Position numbers and translations under genes: made by a program. DNA of 61,820 nucleotides from an uncultured Acidimicrobiales bacterium (GTDB lineage Bacteria > Actinomycetota > Acidimicrobiia > Acidimicrobiales > SZUA-35): positions 1 to 61,820 of the forward strand of contig CALEWY010000041.1 in NCBI GenBank assembly GCA_937925335.1, read 5' to 3'. Below the pieces are notes generated by a model. It made no database searches. It was not told the DNA's origin and saw only the letters and a program-made list of their open reading frames with translations. Numbering within the stretch: position 1 is the stretch's first letter; each line of letters opens with the position of its first letter. Positions 8,249-15,915 of the stretch are shown here, piece by piece.

Positions 8249-8710
8249 ATGAAGGCCACATTGCTCGATTCAGATCCACTTTTTCCGGATCTTGGCCTGT
8301 TCCCTGATGATGGACTCGACGATCCGTTCGGCGAGCTCGACTCCTTCGATGCCTGCATGACCGACGAGCCGGCTGCCGCTCAAGTCGATGAGCCACCGGT
8401 TGACATCCCCGCACCCGAGGTGCCGAGAGCGGACATTCTCGTGGTCGACGCGTCGACCGAACCCGAGCCGACAGACACTGAAGACCCTGGTTTGGTCGAC
8501 CCTGGTTTGGTCGACACTGGTTTGGTCGAAGCCGATCCGATCGAAGCCGATCCGATCGAAACGATGGCCGTGATCGATCTTCGAGAGGGTGACCAGCTCG
8601 GAGAATCGCTCGAAGACTTCACACTCGATGAGTTCTCGCCTGACGACGAGATGGGTGTGCTGTTTGATGACAGCACGGACCCTGCACTCGAATTCGACGT
8701 CCTCGGTTAG
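8249..8710 (+). CDS. Highly acidic low-complexity hypothetical protein
   Basis: 153 residues, dominated by Asp, Glu, Pro and Val and with few basic residues. A good ribosome site (GGGAGGGAACC) precedes the ATG, which supports expression. Near residues 79-105 it carries short internal duplications, DPGLVDPGLVDTGLVE and ADPIEADPIE, which come from tandem duplications in the DNA around 8483-8560. There is no signal peptide, membrane helix or known domain. A 13-bp tandem duplication (8201-8226) lies just upstream. It is probably disordered and fast-evolving; function unknown. Confidence 0.7.
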   Translation: MKATLLDSDPLFPDLGLFPDDGLDDPFGELDSFDACMTDEPAAAQVDEPPVDIPAPEVPRADILVVDASTEPEPTDTEDPGLVDPGLVDTGLVEADPIEADPIETMAVIDLREGDQLGESLEDFTLDEFSPDDEMGVLFDDSTDPALEFDVLG

Positions 8711-8802
8711 CGAGCACGTCCGGGCGCGAGACGAACGCAACAAGATCGGGGTTGTCGTTGCCCACGTTGGGGCCGGTCTGACTCAGGACGTGCTGGCTTG
8801 AG

Positions 8803-9345
8803 TCAGGCCGGAATCAGCGCCTGGATGTCATTCCAGGTGAGGTCTTCCCCACTCCACAATTGTTCGAACGCCGCATCGGCGACGTCACTGAAACCGTGGC
8901 GGTTCCGGAAGTTGTAGAGATGCTTCGGTTTGAACGATCGATGCCCGGCCCGAGACGTGCGGCCGTAGCAGTAGACGTCCCATGCGACACGAAGACCAAA
9001 GTCGGTCGGCTCGGGAATCTCCGGAGCACCGAAGTCGGCGTTGAGCCGGTCGACGAGCTCGAACAGCAGTCGACCAAGAGTCTCGGTTGCGCGTTCGGGG
9101 CCGAAATCTCGTGGTTGCTTCGTGTTCTCGAGCGCACCACTTTCGATCGTCAACACAGCCGGTTCGAGCGAAGCAACGGCGACTCGGGTGGTCTGGATGT
9201 CATCGTCGACTTGAATCTCGACGCTCAGATCGCCGGGCAGCCCCGGGATCGTCGCCGCAACCTCGGCGAAGAGTGCTGCGATCTCGGCGGCTTCGAAGTT
9301 GACCTTCGTGAACGTCGCCGGCGTGACGCTTGCGACCGCGGCCAC
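8803..9345 (-). CDS. Conserved hypothetical protein paired with a ferritin-like protein
   Basis: 180 residues, GTG start at 9345, one base after the stop of the upstream gene (TGAGGTG), so it is certainly co-transcribed and probably coupled. The mixed alpha/beta protein begins ASVTPATFTKVNFEAAEI, has a strand-rich centre (SVEIQVDDDIQTTRVAV) and a C-terminal helical part with RVAWDVYCYGR and HLYNFRNRHGF. No known catalytic motif, signal or membrane segment is seen. The partnership with the ferritin-like gene suggests a shared role. Not recognised further. Confidence 0.75.
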   Translation of the reverse strand: MAAVASVTPATFTKVNFEAAEIAALFAEVAATIPGLPGDLSVEIQVDDDIQTTRVAVASLEPAVLTIESGALENTKQPRDFGPERATETLGRLLFELVDRLNADFGAPEIPEPTDFGLRVAWDVYCYGRTSRAGHRSFKPKHLYNFRNRHGFSDVADAAFEQLWSGEDLTWNDIQALIPA

Positions 9346-9346
9346 C

Positions 9347-9997
9347 TCAGCCTTCCTCGAGGTCGAACGATCCGACCGAGCCAGGTCCGGTCACACCACC
9401 GGCGGCGATCATCAGCTTCGTGAGTTTGGCGTGATGGGCGGATGCCCGGTCGGCCTCTTCGGGAGTGGTGATCAGCGACTGGAGGATCATCTCGCCCTCA
9501 CGCCACTCGTCCATGTCGTCCTGCAGGCAGAAGTCGATCGAGCGGATCGTCGGTGAGTCGGTGATCGTCGAGGTGTTGTTGCGGTGATAGGTGTAGGCCG
9601 CGATCAGGTGTGGAAGGAGCACTCGGTACATACCGACCATCTTCTCGATGGTGAGATCGGCCGCTTCGGGCTCGCTGAGAGCCTCGACGAACGCTTCCAT
9701 TTCGGGATTCGCCGGGACGGTCATCTTGTCGGGGTTCATCTCGCGCAGCTCGGGAAGGCGCTTGTGCCACAGCTCTGAATGGAAGGCGTGGTGATAGCAG
9801 TGGGTGCCGAGCTTCAGCTTAAGATCGAGCTCGGGAACGGTGGCGACCCAGCCGCCCATCAGCTCGAAGATCTTCATTTCGATCCACTTGTAGTTGCCAG
9901 CTCGGCGGGCCGTTTCTTCAACGGTGAACGCACCGGGCAACTCGCGTCGATCCCACGGAGCAAAGGGGGCACGGGGGGCTGGAGCGTCGGCCATCAC
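9347..9997 (-). CDS. Ferritin-like helical protein, function unknown
   Basis: 216 residues, largely helical. Possible metal-ligand patterns are visible: ETARRAGNYKWIEMKIFELMGGW near residues 28-50, HCYHHAFHSELWHKRLPELRE near 66-86, HRNN near 138, and DEWREGEMILQS near 162-173. This fits a ferritin-like four-helix bundle seen in actinobacterial proteins of unknown role. The start is MM at 9997 or the second Met at 9994. It leads a two-gene operon with the 8803-9345 gene. The iron or oxidase function is inference from helix and His/Glu spacing only. Confidence 0.7.
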   Translation of the reverse strand: MMADAPAPRAPFAPWDRRELPGAFTVEETARRAGNYKWIEMKIFELMGGWVATVPELDLKLKLGTHCYHHAFHSELWHKRLPELREMNPDKMTVPANPEMEAFVEALSEPEAADLTIEKMVGMYRVLLPHLIAAYTYHRNNTSTITDSPTIRSIDFCLQDDMDEWREGEMILQSLITTPEEADRASAHHAKLTKLMIAAGGVTGPGSVGSFDLEEG

Positions 9998-10149
9998 ATT
10001 CCTTAACGTTGCGGTCGGCGCATGGCCGACACGATCAGAGATTGTTGTGTGTCACGTCGCACGATCACCGCAACGCCATGCGGCAGAGAGTGTTCGAGCA
10101 ACGGCGGTCGAACTTAGCGGAGCCGACTGATGCGTCGTTAGCCGACCGA

Positions 10150-11364
10150 TCAGCGGCCGTTCGTCGACCAGTGCCACGGCTCACTCGGCAGGTTGAAGAA
10201 CCCGTAGGCGGCCGCATTGGCTTCGAGCCAGCGATAGCCGTCGTTGTTGCGGGTGCCGATGAGCAGGCTTTGATAGGTGAGGTCGAGGGCGAGGCCGCGT
10301 TCATGCATCGACGCACCGGGTGTGGCCGTTGGTGGACGGCATTGACTCGATGGCATTTCGTAGACGGCGTAATCGCTCGTGCCGCAGTGTTTGCGACGCA
10401 ACTCGATCTGGCGCTGCGAATCGCGCCAGCCGCCTCCGCCGAACACGATTCCGTCCGCCGCGGCAGCCGCCATCATTGCCTCGACGTTGGTTGCGATCGA
10501 CTGGTGCACCCAGAAGCCGGACACCTTGATGATCTCGTGGTTCGGTGGGATCGGGATCGATTGCGTCGAGCCAGAGAGTGAGCCGCCGCCGGTGTTGTCT
10601 CGACGCGCGAGCTGGCGAGCGAGTTCGTCGACCGCCGCCTGTTCCTCTGCTGCCAGTCGAGCGTCGATCGCACGGAGCGACTCCAGCTCAGCGAGCTGGG
10701 CATTGAGGCGACCCTCCGCTTCGATCGCCAATTCGGACTGCAGGTCGCGCGCGGTTTCGAGTTCGGTCAGCTGGCCGGCGATCTCTCCTTCGAGTCGAAG
10801 CGCTTCAGCACGGGCGGTGTCGGCGCGAGCTCGCTCGACCAATAGATCTTCCTCGGCACCTCGAAGTTGTTCGACCACGTCGACGTCGGTCTGGGTGACT
10901 TCCTCGACGAGAACCTGCATCCGAGCTGCCTGGTTCGGATCGGCGGTCTCGATGAAGACCGAGCCTCGATCGTCTTGGTTCACAAACGACAAGATGGCGC
11001 GATCAGAGACTTGGTCGCGCAGCCCGGCGATCTCGTCTTCCTTCTCTTCAACCGCGGTCTCGGCAGATTCGAGCTCAGCCTCGGCATCGGCGAGTTGGGC
11101 GCGAGCGTTGTTGAGCTCAACCTCTTTGGTGACGACGTTGCCGTTCAGAACCTCGAGTGCGGTCGTGATCTCATCGAGTTCGGCCGTCGTGGTGTCGACG
11201 GTGCTCGCGGCTTCGGCCTCGGCCTCTTGGGCGATCCGACGCTGCTCTCGGATGTCGTCGATCTCATCGTTCGTTTGCGCGTCGCCGGGCACCGCGCCGA
11301 GCATGACGATCAGAGCGATCGCAACGGGGGCGAACCGCTGTTTGAACATGGGAAAAACACGCAT
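10150..11364 (-). CDS. Secreted coiled-coil VanY-type D-Ala-D-Ala carboxypeptidase
   Basis: 404 residues from the ATG at 11364 (alternatives at 11421 and 11349). A signal peptide (FAPVAIALIVMLGAVPGDAQ) is followed by a long coiled coil (about residues 30-270, rich in Ala/Glu/Leu), like the RipA/EnvC-type amidase-activator proteins. The C-terminal peptidase M15B domain has the zinc-site patterns ASMHERGLALDL and EPWHWS. It probably acts on peptidoglycan stem peptides outside the membrane, with the coiled coil linking it to division or transport machinery. It follows nadE in the same direction, separated by a small hairpin. Confidence 0.88.
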   Translation of the reverse strand: MRVFPMFKQRFAPVAIALIVMLGAVPGDAQTNDEIDDIREQRRIAQEAEAEAASTVDTTTAELDEITTALEVLNGNVVTKEVELNNARAQLADAEAELESAETAVEEKEDEIAGLRDQVSDRAILSFVNQDDRGSVFIETADPNQAARMQVLVEEVTQTDVDVVEQLRGAEEDLLVERARADTARAEALRLEGEIAGQLTELETARDLQSELAIEAEGRLNAQLAELESLRAIDARLAAEEQAAVDELARQLARRDNTGGGSLSGSTQSIPIPPNHEIIKVSGFWVHQSIATNVEAMMAAAAADGIVFGGGGWRDSQRQIELRRKHCGTSDYAVYEMPSSQCRPPTATPGASMHERGLALDLTYQSLLIGTRNNDGYRWLEANAAAYGFFNLPSEPWHWSTNGR

Positions 11365-11439
11365 GGTGGTCCAGCGCCCGCTCTGAGCAGCATAACCCAA
11401 GCGGTGAGGCAGGAGTGTCACCCGATCAATTGTGCAGAA

Positions 11440-11458
11440 CCCCGCGTAAACAGCGGGG
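11440..11458 (-). terminator. Hairpin between nadE and the VanY gene
   Basis: CCCCGC (11440-11445) and GCGGGG (11453-11458) pair around a 7-nt loop, 11 bp past the nadE stop. It is weak (no T tract). Confidence 0.4.
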
Positions 11459-11469
11459 AAACGACCGCT

Positions 11470-13197
11470 CTACCCGCGATAGCGGTTGGTGATCGGCATT
11501 CGACGATCTCGGCCGAACGCCTTCGCACTGATCCGAACGCCCGGAGGGCTCTGGCGGCGCTTGTACTCGGCGATATCGACGAGGCGGACGATGCGACGAA
11601 CGATCGCTTCGTCGTGACCGGCCGCGATGAGCTCGGTCGCCGTGAGATCGTCTTCGACGTAACCCTGCAGGATGGCATCGAGCACCGGGTAGGGCGGGAG
11701 GCTCTGGTCGTCGAACTGATCGGGACGCAGTTCCGCCGATGGTGCCTTGTCGATCACGCTGACGGGGATGACTTCGCCATCGCCCTGTTCGTTGCGCCAG
11801 CGGCACATGTCGTAGAGGTCGGTCTTCCAGACGTCTTTGATCACGGCATAACCACCGGCCGTGTCGCCGTAGAGCGTGGAGTAGCCGACCGACACTTCAC
11901 TCTTGTTGCCGGTCGTGAGGATCAGCCAGCCGAGCTTGTTCGACAACGCCATCATCGTGACGCCACGGATGCGGCTCTGGAGGTTCTCCTCCGTCGTGTC
12001 TTCGGCAAGGCCCTCGAAGCTCGTGGCGAGCATGTCGAGGAATGCTTGATGGCCCGGTTCGATCGCGATCGTGCGGTGCTTCACGCCGAGGTTCTCGCAG
12101 AGTGCGATGGCATCGGTGACCGAGTGCTCACTCGAATAACGCGACGGCATCAACACGGCATGGACCTTGTCGGCGCCGACAGCTTCGGCGGCCAGAGCGA
12201 CGACTGCGGTGGAGTCGATGCCGCCGGAAAGAGCGACGCCAACTTCGCTGAAGCCGTTCTTCTGGATGTAATCCCGGGTGCCGAGGACGAGCGCTTTCCA
12301 CTGCTCTTCGAGTCGGCCGAGGTGTGGGGCAATGTCGGCCGCGAGCGGATTGGCCAGCGGCTGGTCGTCGGCCGGGTCGGCTGGGCTGATGACCTGGACC
12401 GGCAGCTGGGGTGTTGGCAGTTCTTGGCCGCGCGGGTCGAGTCGGCGCTTGCGATACGTGGCGCGGATCTCGAGATCGGCGAGCAGCACCTTCTCTTCGA
12501 ACAGCGGGGCTCGGCCGATGAGTTGGCCGTCGTGGTCGAAGATGACCGAGCCACCGTCGAAGACAAGCTCGTCTTGGCCGCCAACCTGGTTGACGTAAAT
12601 CATGGCGCACGAGTTATCGGAGGCTCGAGAGCTCATCATGACGTCTCGGCCGAGCGCCTTGCCGGCGCGATACGGGCTGCCGTTTGGCACGAGGACGGCC
12701 TCGGCTCCACCGGACGCGAGCTCGAACATTGGGCCCGTTGGGCTCCAGACGTCTTCGCAGATGGCGATGCCGACCTTGACGCCCTTGATCTCGACGAGGG
12801 ACAGCGGTTCGGTGCCCGGCGTGAAGTAGCGGCGCTCGTCGAAGACGGCGTAGTTCGGCAGGAGGCGCTTGTGATATTCGAGGACGACTTCACCGTCGTG
12901 GCACAACATTGCGGCGTTGAAGAGGTCTCGATCGCCGACGACCGAGCCGATGACGACGGCGGTCTCGCCGGTGCGGGCCGCGATCTTTGCGACTGCGTCT
13001 ACACAGTCTTCGACAAAGCCGGGCTTGAGCACGAGGTCTTCCGGCGGATAGCCGCAGACGGTGAGCTCGGGGAAGACGGCGACGTCGACCCCCTGTGTCT
13101 CAAGCTCTTCGAGCACGTCGAAGACTTGAGCAACGTTGCCGTCGATGTCGCCCATGACGGTGTTGATTTGGCAGGCCGCTACCCGGAGGCGTCGCAT
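11470..13197 (-). CDS. nadE: Glutamine-dependent NAD+ synthetase
   Basis: 575 residues, the two-domain form. The N-terminal nitrilase-fold glutaminase has Glu44 (VFPELTVCGY), Lys110 (YHKRLLPNY) and Cys147 (AICEDVWSP). The C-terminal ATP-pyrophosphatase domain has SGGIDST (324-330) and LILTTGNKSE further on. It converts deamido-NAD, ATP and glutamine to NAD+ in the cytosol. The ATG at 13197 is chosen because it directly begins RRLRVAACQINTVMGD; the frame extends to 13296 without coding character. All catalytic residues are present. Confidence 0.97.
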   Translation of the reverse strand: MRRLRVAACQINTVMGDIDGNVAQVFDVLEELETQGVDVAVFPELTVCGYPPEDLVLKPGFVEDCVDAVAKIAARTGETAVVIGSVVGDRDLFNAAMLCHDGEVVLEYHKRLLPNYAVFDERRYFTPGTEPLSLVEIKGVKVGIAICEDVWSPTGPMFELASGGAEAVLVPNGSPYRAGKALGRDVMMSSRASDNSCAMIYVNQVGGQDELVFDGGSVIFDHDGQLIGRAPLFEEKVLLADLEIRATYRKRRLDPRGQELPTPQLPVQVISPADPADDQPLANPLAADIAPHLGRLEEQWKALVLGTRDYIQKNGFSEVGVALSGGIDSTAVVALAAEAVGADKVHAVLMPSRYSSEHSVTDAIALCENLGVKHRTIAIEPGHQAFLDMLATSFEGLAEDTTEENLQSRIRGVTMMALSNKLGWLILTTGNKSEVSVGYSTLYGDTAGGYAVIKDVWKTDLYDMCRWRNEQGDGEVIPVSVIDKAPSAELRPDQFDDQSLPPYPVLDAILQGYVEDDLTATELIAAGHDEAIVRRIVRLVDIAEYKRRQSPPGVRISAKAFGRDRRMPITNRYRG

Positions 13198-13256
13198 TGT
13201 CCGGAGTGTACGCCACCCCAATCCCCCGCCCGCCAACGCTGCTCGAGGCGACCAAA

Positions 13257-13410
13257 CCCTCATCAACCTCTGAGGATGTGGCAGGTGGCGAACCAACTGT
13301 TGTCTCAGAGGTTGATGAGGGTCAGAACGGCGGAAATCCGCGTAACCAGTGAGATCTATCGGTCAGGATCCAAAACGTGCGACCTGCCGCACCTCTGAGG
13401 TGCGGCAGGT
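13257..13410. repeat. Two strong intergenic hairpins sharing a CTCTGAGG...GGCAGGT core
   Basis: The gene-free stretch 13198-13497 holds two dyads. The first has 18-bp perfect arms (13257-13274 and 13304-13321) around a 29-nt loop. The second is a 29-nt near-perfect palindrome, ACCTGCCGCACCTC-T-GAGGTGCGGCAGGT (13382-13410). A related string, CCTCTGAGG-TG-GGCAGGT, occurs in both (in the first, in the left arm and loop), so they look like diverged copies of one element. They lie between nadE (leftward, start at 13197) and the 3' end of the secreted-protein gene, and may be terminator or REP-type elements. Confidence 0.75.
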
Positions 13411-13497
13411 TGGTGTGGGTTGGGGGATGGAGGGAGGTGGGAGAACTTTTTGAGCGCTCCCTAGGGCGCGTTGAGGTGTGTGCCTCGGGCGCGGGGT

Positions 13498-14301
13498 TTA
13501 GGCGTCGGGGGCGTCGTCAGCGGGAGCGTCGCCACCTCGGTTGCCGCGGTTGCCTCGCTCCCCTCGCTCCGGGCGTTCACTCGGATCCTGGTTGACCCGC
13601 TCGGTGATCTGTTCGCCGAGGTTCGAGGTGATCTCGTCAGCTCGCTCGGCGTCGATGCGACCCTCTTCGACCTTGGCCTCAACCTGCTCGGTGGCTTCAG
13701 CCACGAGAGCATCGACCAAGTCAGCCTCGGAAACTCCGGCGTCAGCGGCGATCTCGGCGATCGTCTGGCCAGCTTCACGCCCGGCCTGGATGTCGTCGGC
13801 AGAAACGCCGAGACCCTCGAGCACCTCGATTGCTCCGAGGCGGGCGCCACGACGGTGGTGACCGCCACCACGACCTTCCTGCTCCGACGGCGGGGTGTTC
13901 ACTGCCTCGCCAACTTGCTCTTCGAGACCATCGAGCTTGTCGGTTGCATCATCTTCACTGATGCGACCCGACTCGACGCCTGCTTCGATTCGTTCGGTGC
14001 GCTGCTCGACGATGAAGGCGACCAAGTCAGCCTCGGCGACGCCAGCATCAGCGGCGACCTGTGCGAGTGTCTGATCGCTCTCACGAGCAGCCTTGAGATC
14101 GTCGACGGTGAGACCGAGGAACTCGGCGAGTGCTTCGCCCTTTTGGCCTCGATCTGACTTCGGTGCTTCTTCGGTGCTTTCGGGAGTGGTTGGCTCGTCA
14201 TCGGTCTGAGCCGATGCCAGGCCGAGTGGGGCGAAGATCGACCCGGCGACCATGCCGCCGGTGACCAGTGCGCCTGAGATGAGTGCGGAACGCTTCTTCA
14301 T
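13498..14301 (-). CDS. Secreted protein with two copies of a ~75-residue helical domain
   Basis: 267 residues from the ATG at 14301 (ribosome site GAGAGGT). A clear signal peptide (KKRSALISGALVTGGMVAGSIFAPLGLASAQ) is followed by an acidic linker, then two homologous units. The first begins LGLTVDDLKAARESDQTLAQ and the second LGVSADDIQAGREAGQTIAE; each continues with ADAGV.EADLV and a helix with the E.R.D pattern. A Gly/His-rich linker (GRGGGHHRRGAR) joins them, and the tail is Arg/Gly/Asp-rich. Such repeats are common in secreted actinobacterial proteins of unknown role. Exported; function not known. Confidence 0.8.
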   Translation of the reverse strand: MKKRSALISGALVTGGMVAGSIFAPLGLASAQTDDEPTTPESTEEAPKSDRGQKGEALAEFLGLTVDDLKAARESDQTLAQVAADAGVAEADLVAFIVEQRTERIEAGVESGRISEDDATDKLDGLEEQVGEAVNTPPSEQEGRGGGHHRRGARLGAIEVLEGLGVSADDIQAGREAGQTIAEIAADAGVSEADLVDALVAEATEQVEAKVEEGRIDAERADEITSNLGEQITERVNQDPSERPERGERGNRGNRGGDAPADDAPDA

Positions 14302-14452
14302 GATGTGTGACCTCTCGGTTGGTGGGGGATTGATCTCAAGGATCGACACCAAATGTGAGGGCTTTGTGATGAGCGGATCAGGGCTTCAACATGTTCGAGA
14401 ATGACACTGGCCCACCCCGTCGAAACCACCCGCCAGAACGAGCGAGATCGCC

Positions 14453-14640
14453 GAAAATGTTGAGATTGAGACGCGACCCCAACGGCACGAGGCTCGACGC
14501 CCTGAGTTCGTGAGAGTGCTCTGACCAGGGCGTTTGCGGATTCGGTCTTGGGGCGGAGGCGAAAATGTTGAGATTGAGACGCGACCCCAAGGGCTGACCC
14601 CAAGGGCTGAATTGTTGAGATTGAGACGCGACCCCAAGGG
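14453..14640. repeat. Three copies of a ~30-bp intergenic repeat
   Basis: The 448-bp gene-free stretch 14302-14749 contains three near-identical copies of AATGTTGAGATTGAGACGCG followed by ACCCCAA, starting at about 14453, 14561 and 14610. All are in one orientation; copies two and three are separated by GGGCTGACCCCAA, an echo of the repeat end. The ends (ATGTTGAG and GACCCC) match those of the array at 34526-34773, suggesting one repeat superfamily. No open frame of note is present. The rest of the stretch holds the glnII terminator. Confidence 0.85.
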
Positions 14641-14661
14641 TTCACACGCCGCTGAAAAAGG

Positions 14662-14700
14662 CACAACCCCCGCACCCGGTAAGCGGGTGCGAGGGTTGTG
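14662..14700 (-). terminator. Rho-independent terminator of glnII
   Basis: CACAACCC-C-CGCACCCG (14662-14678) pairs with CGGGTGCG-A-GGGTTGTG (14684-14700) with one mismatch and a 5-nt loop. Read leftward it is followed by CCTTTTTC. It sits 50 bp past the glnII stop. Confidence 0.85.
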
Positions 14701-14749
14701 GAGTTCGAAACAGTGCTGCAGAAGCAGGACTGCGTGTTCGAAGTCTTGG

Positions 14750-15763
14750 CTATGCCAGTGCTGAGCAGATCGTGTTGGTCAGCAGCGTGGAGAGCACGTA
14801 GGGGTCGGCGTTGGCGTTCGGACGACGATCCTCCAGGTAGCCCTTGCCGTCCTGGGCGACCTGCCACGGGATACGGATCGAGGCGCCACGATCGGACACG
14901 CCGTAGCTGAACTGATCGAAACGCTGCGTCTCGTGTGCACCGGTGAGACGATCCTCGATACCGACGCCGTAACCGGCGAGGTGACGCTCGGGAACACCAG
15001 GGGCGCCCATGGCTTCGCAGGCGGCGATGATGGGCTCGTACGACTCGCGCATGGCCTTGGTCGAGAAGTTCGTGTGCATACCCGCACCGTTCCAGTCGCC
15101 CTTCATGGGCTTGGCTTCGATGCTGACCTCAACGCCGTGGTTCTCAGCGAGGCGGAAGAGGAGGTAACGAGCGATCCACATGTGATCGCCGACTTCGACG
15201 GTGTCGGCCGGGCCGATCTGGAATTCCCACTGACCGGGCATGACCTCGGCGTTGGTTCCGGAGATCTTCAGGCCGGCTTCGATACACGCAGTGGTGTGCT
15301 CTTCGATGAGGTCACGACCGTGGATCTTGAGGGCACCAACGCCGCAGTAGTACGGACCCTGCGGAGCGGGGAAACCGTTCGGCGGGAAACCGGCTGGCCA
15401 GCCGGTGCCGGGGTTGATGAGCGTGTACTCCTGCTCGAGACCAAACCACGGCTCCTGATCGCCGTACTTGTCGAGCGCCTCACGTGCAGCTGCCCGAGTG
15501 TTGGTCGGGTGCGGCGACTGATCGGCGGTGAGGGCCGTCTCACAAAGCACCAAGATGTTGTCGCCACCACGGATGGGGTCCGGGCACTCAAACACCGGCT
15601 GCAGGACGACGTCGGAGTTGTCTCCGGTCGCCTGGTTGGTGCTGGAGCCGTCAAAACCCCAGATGCCTGGCTTGTCGCCGTCGGCAAGGATCTTGGTCTT
15701 GGAACGAACCTCGGGAGTCGGTTCGGTTCCGTCGATCCAGATGTATTCAGCTCGATAAGCCAC
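14750..15763 (-). CDS. glnII: Glutamine synthetase type II (eukaryotic-type GSII)
   Basis: 337 residues, the short GSII form that makes glutamine from glutamate, ammonia and ATP. Typical motifs: the N-terminal RAEYIWIDGTEP, KTKILADG, WGFDGSST, the metal-binding EQEYTL, and NGAGMHTNFSTK. C-terminal DRGASIRIPWQV and YLEDRRPNANADPYVL carry the glutamate and ATP contacts. The GTG start at 15763 has GGAGAAGAA just upstream. It is divergent from a GSI-type gene and has its own terminator. GSII in actinobacteria is usually induced under nitrogen limitation; regulation by the neighbouring GlnR-like protein is inference. Confidence 0.97.
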   Translation of the reverse strand: MAYRAEYIWIDGTEPTPEVRSKTKILADGDKPGIWGFDGSSTNQATGDNSDVVLQPVFECPDPIRGGDNILVLCETALTADQSPHPTNTRAAAREALDKYGDQEPWFGLEQEYTLINPGTGWPAGFPPNGFPAPQGPYYCGVGALKIHGRDLIEEHTTACIEAGLKISGTNAEVMPGQWEFQIGPADTVEVGDHMWIARYLLFRLAENHGVEVSIEAKPMKGDWNGAGMHTNFSTKAMRESYEPIIAACEAMGAPGVPERHLAGYGVGIEDRLTGAHETQRFDQFSYGVSDRGASIRIPWQVAQDGKGYLEDRRPNANADPYVLSTLLTNTICSALA

Positions 15764-15872
15764 TTCTTCTCCAACCCGTGTCTTGGGATAGGCAGGGGGT
15801 CGAAGATGACCCGCTCTGCGTGCTGTACCTGTTCAGGAAACCCGACCAAAGCGACAGTTCCAATTCGAGAAT

Positions 15873-15889
15873 GTGAACTGCGTGTGAAC
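15873..15889. promoter_or_regulatory. Candidate regulator site between glnII and glnA
   Basis: GTGAAC occurs twice with an exact 11-bp period (15873-15878 and 15884-15889) in the 152-bp divergent promoter region. One-turn direct repeats are the usual binding pattern of OmpR-family proteins, and a GlnR-like member is encoded 1.4 kb away. The match to the classical GlnR box is partial, so this is a proposal only. Confidence 0.4.
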
Positions 15890-15915
15890 CAGACCCGTTC
15901 TGGGCGGGTCGACTG

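Noticed and set aside
10007-10075. CGTTGCGGT / ACCGCAACG inverted repeat upstream of the ferritin-like gene
   Set aside because: The arms are only 9 bp and 51 bases apart; too weak for an operator claim.
10867-13398. 843-residue plus-strand frame opposite nadE
   Set aside because: It is a shadow of nadE and the VanY gene, caused by GC-rich codon use; the antisense proteins carry all catalytic motifs, the plus frame none.
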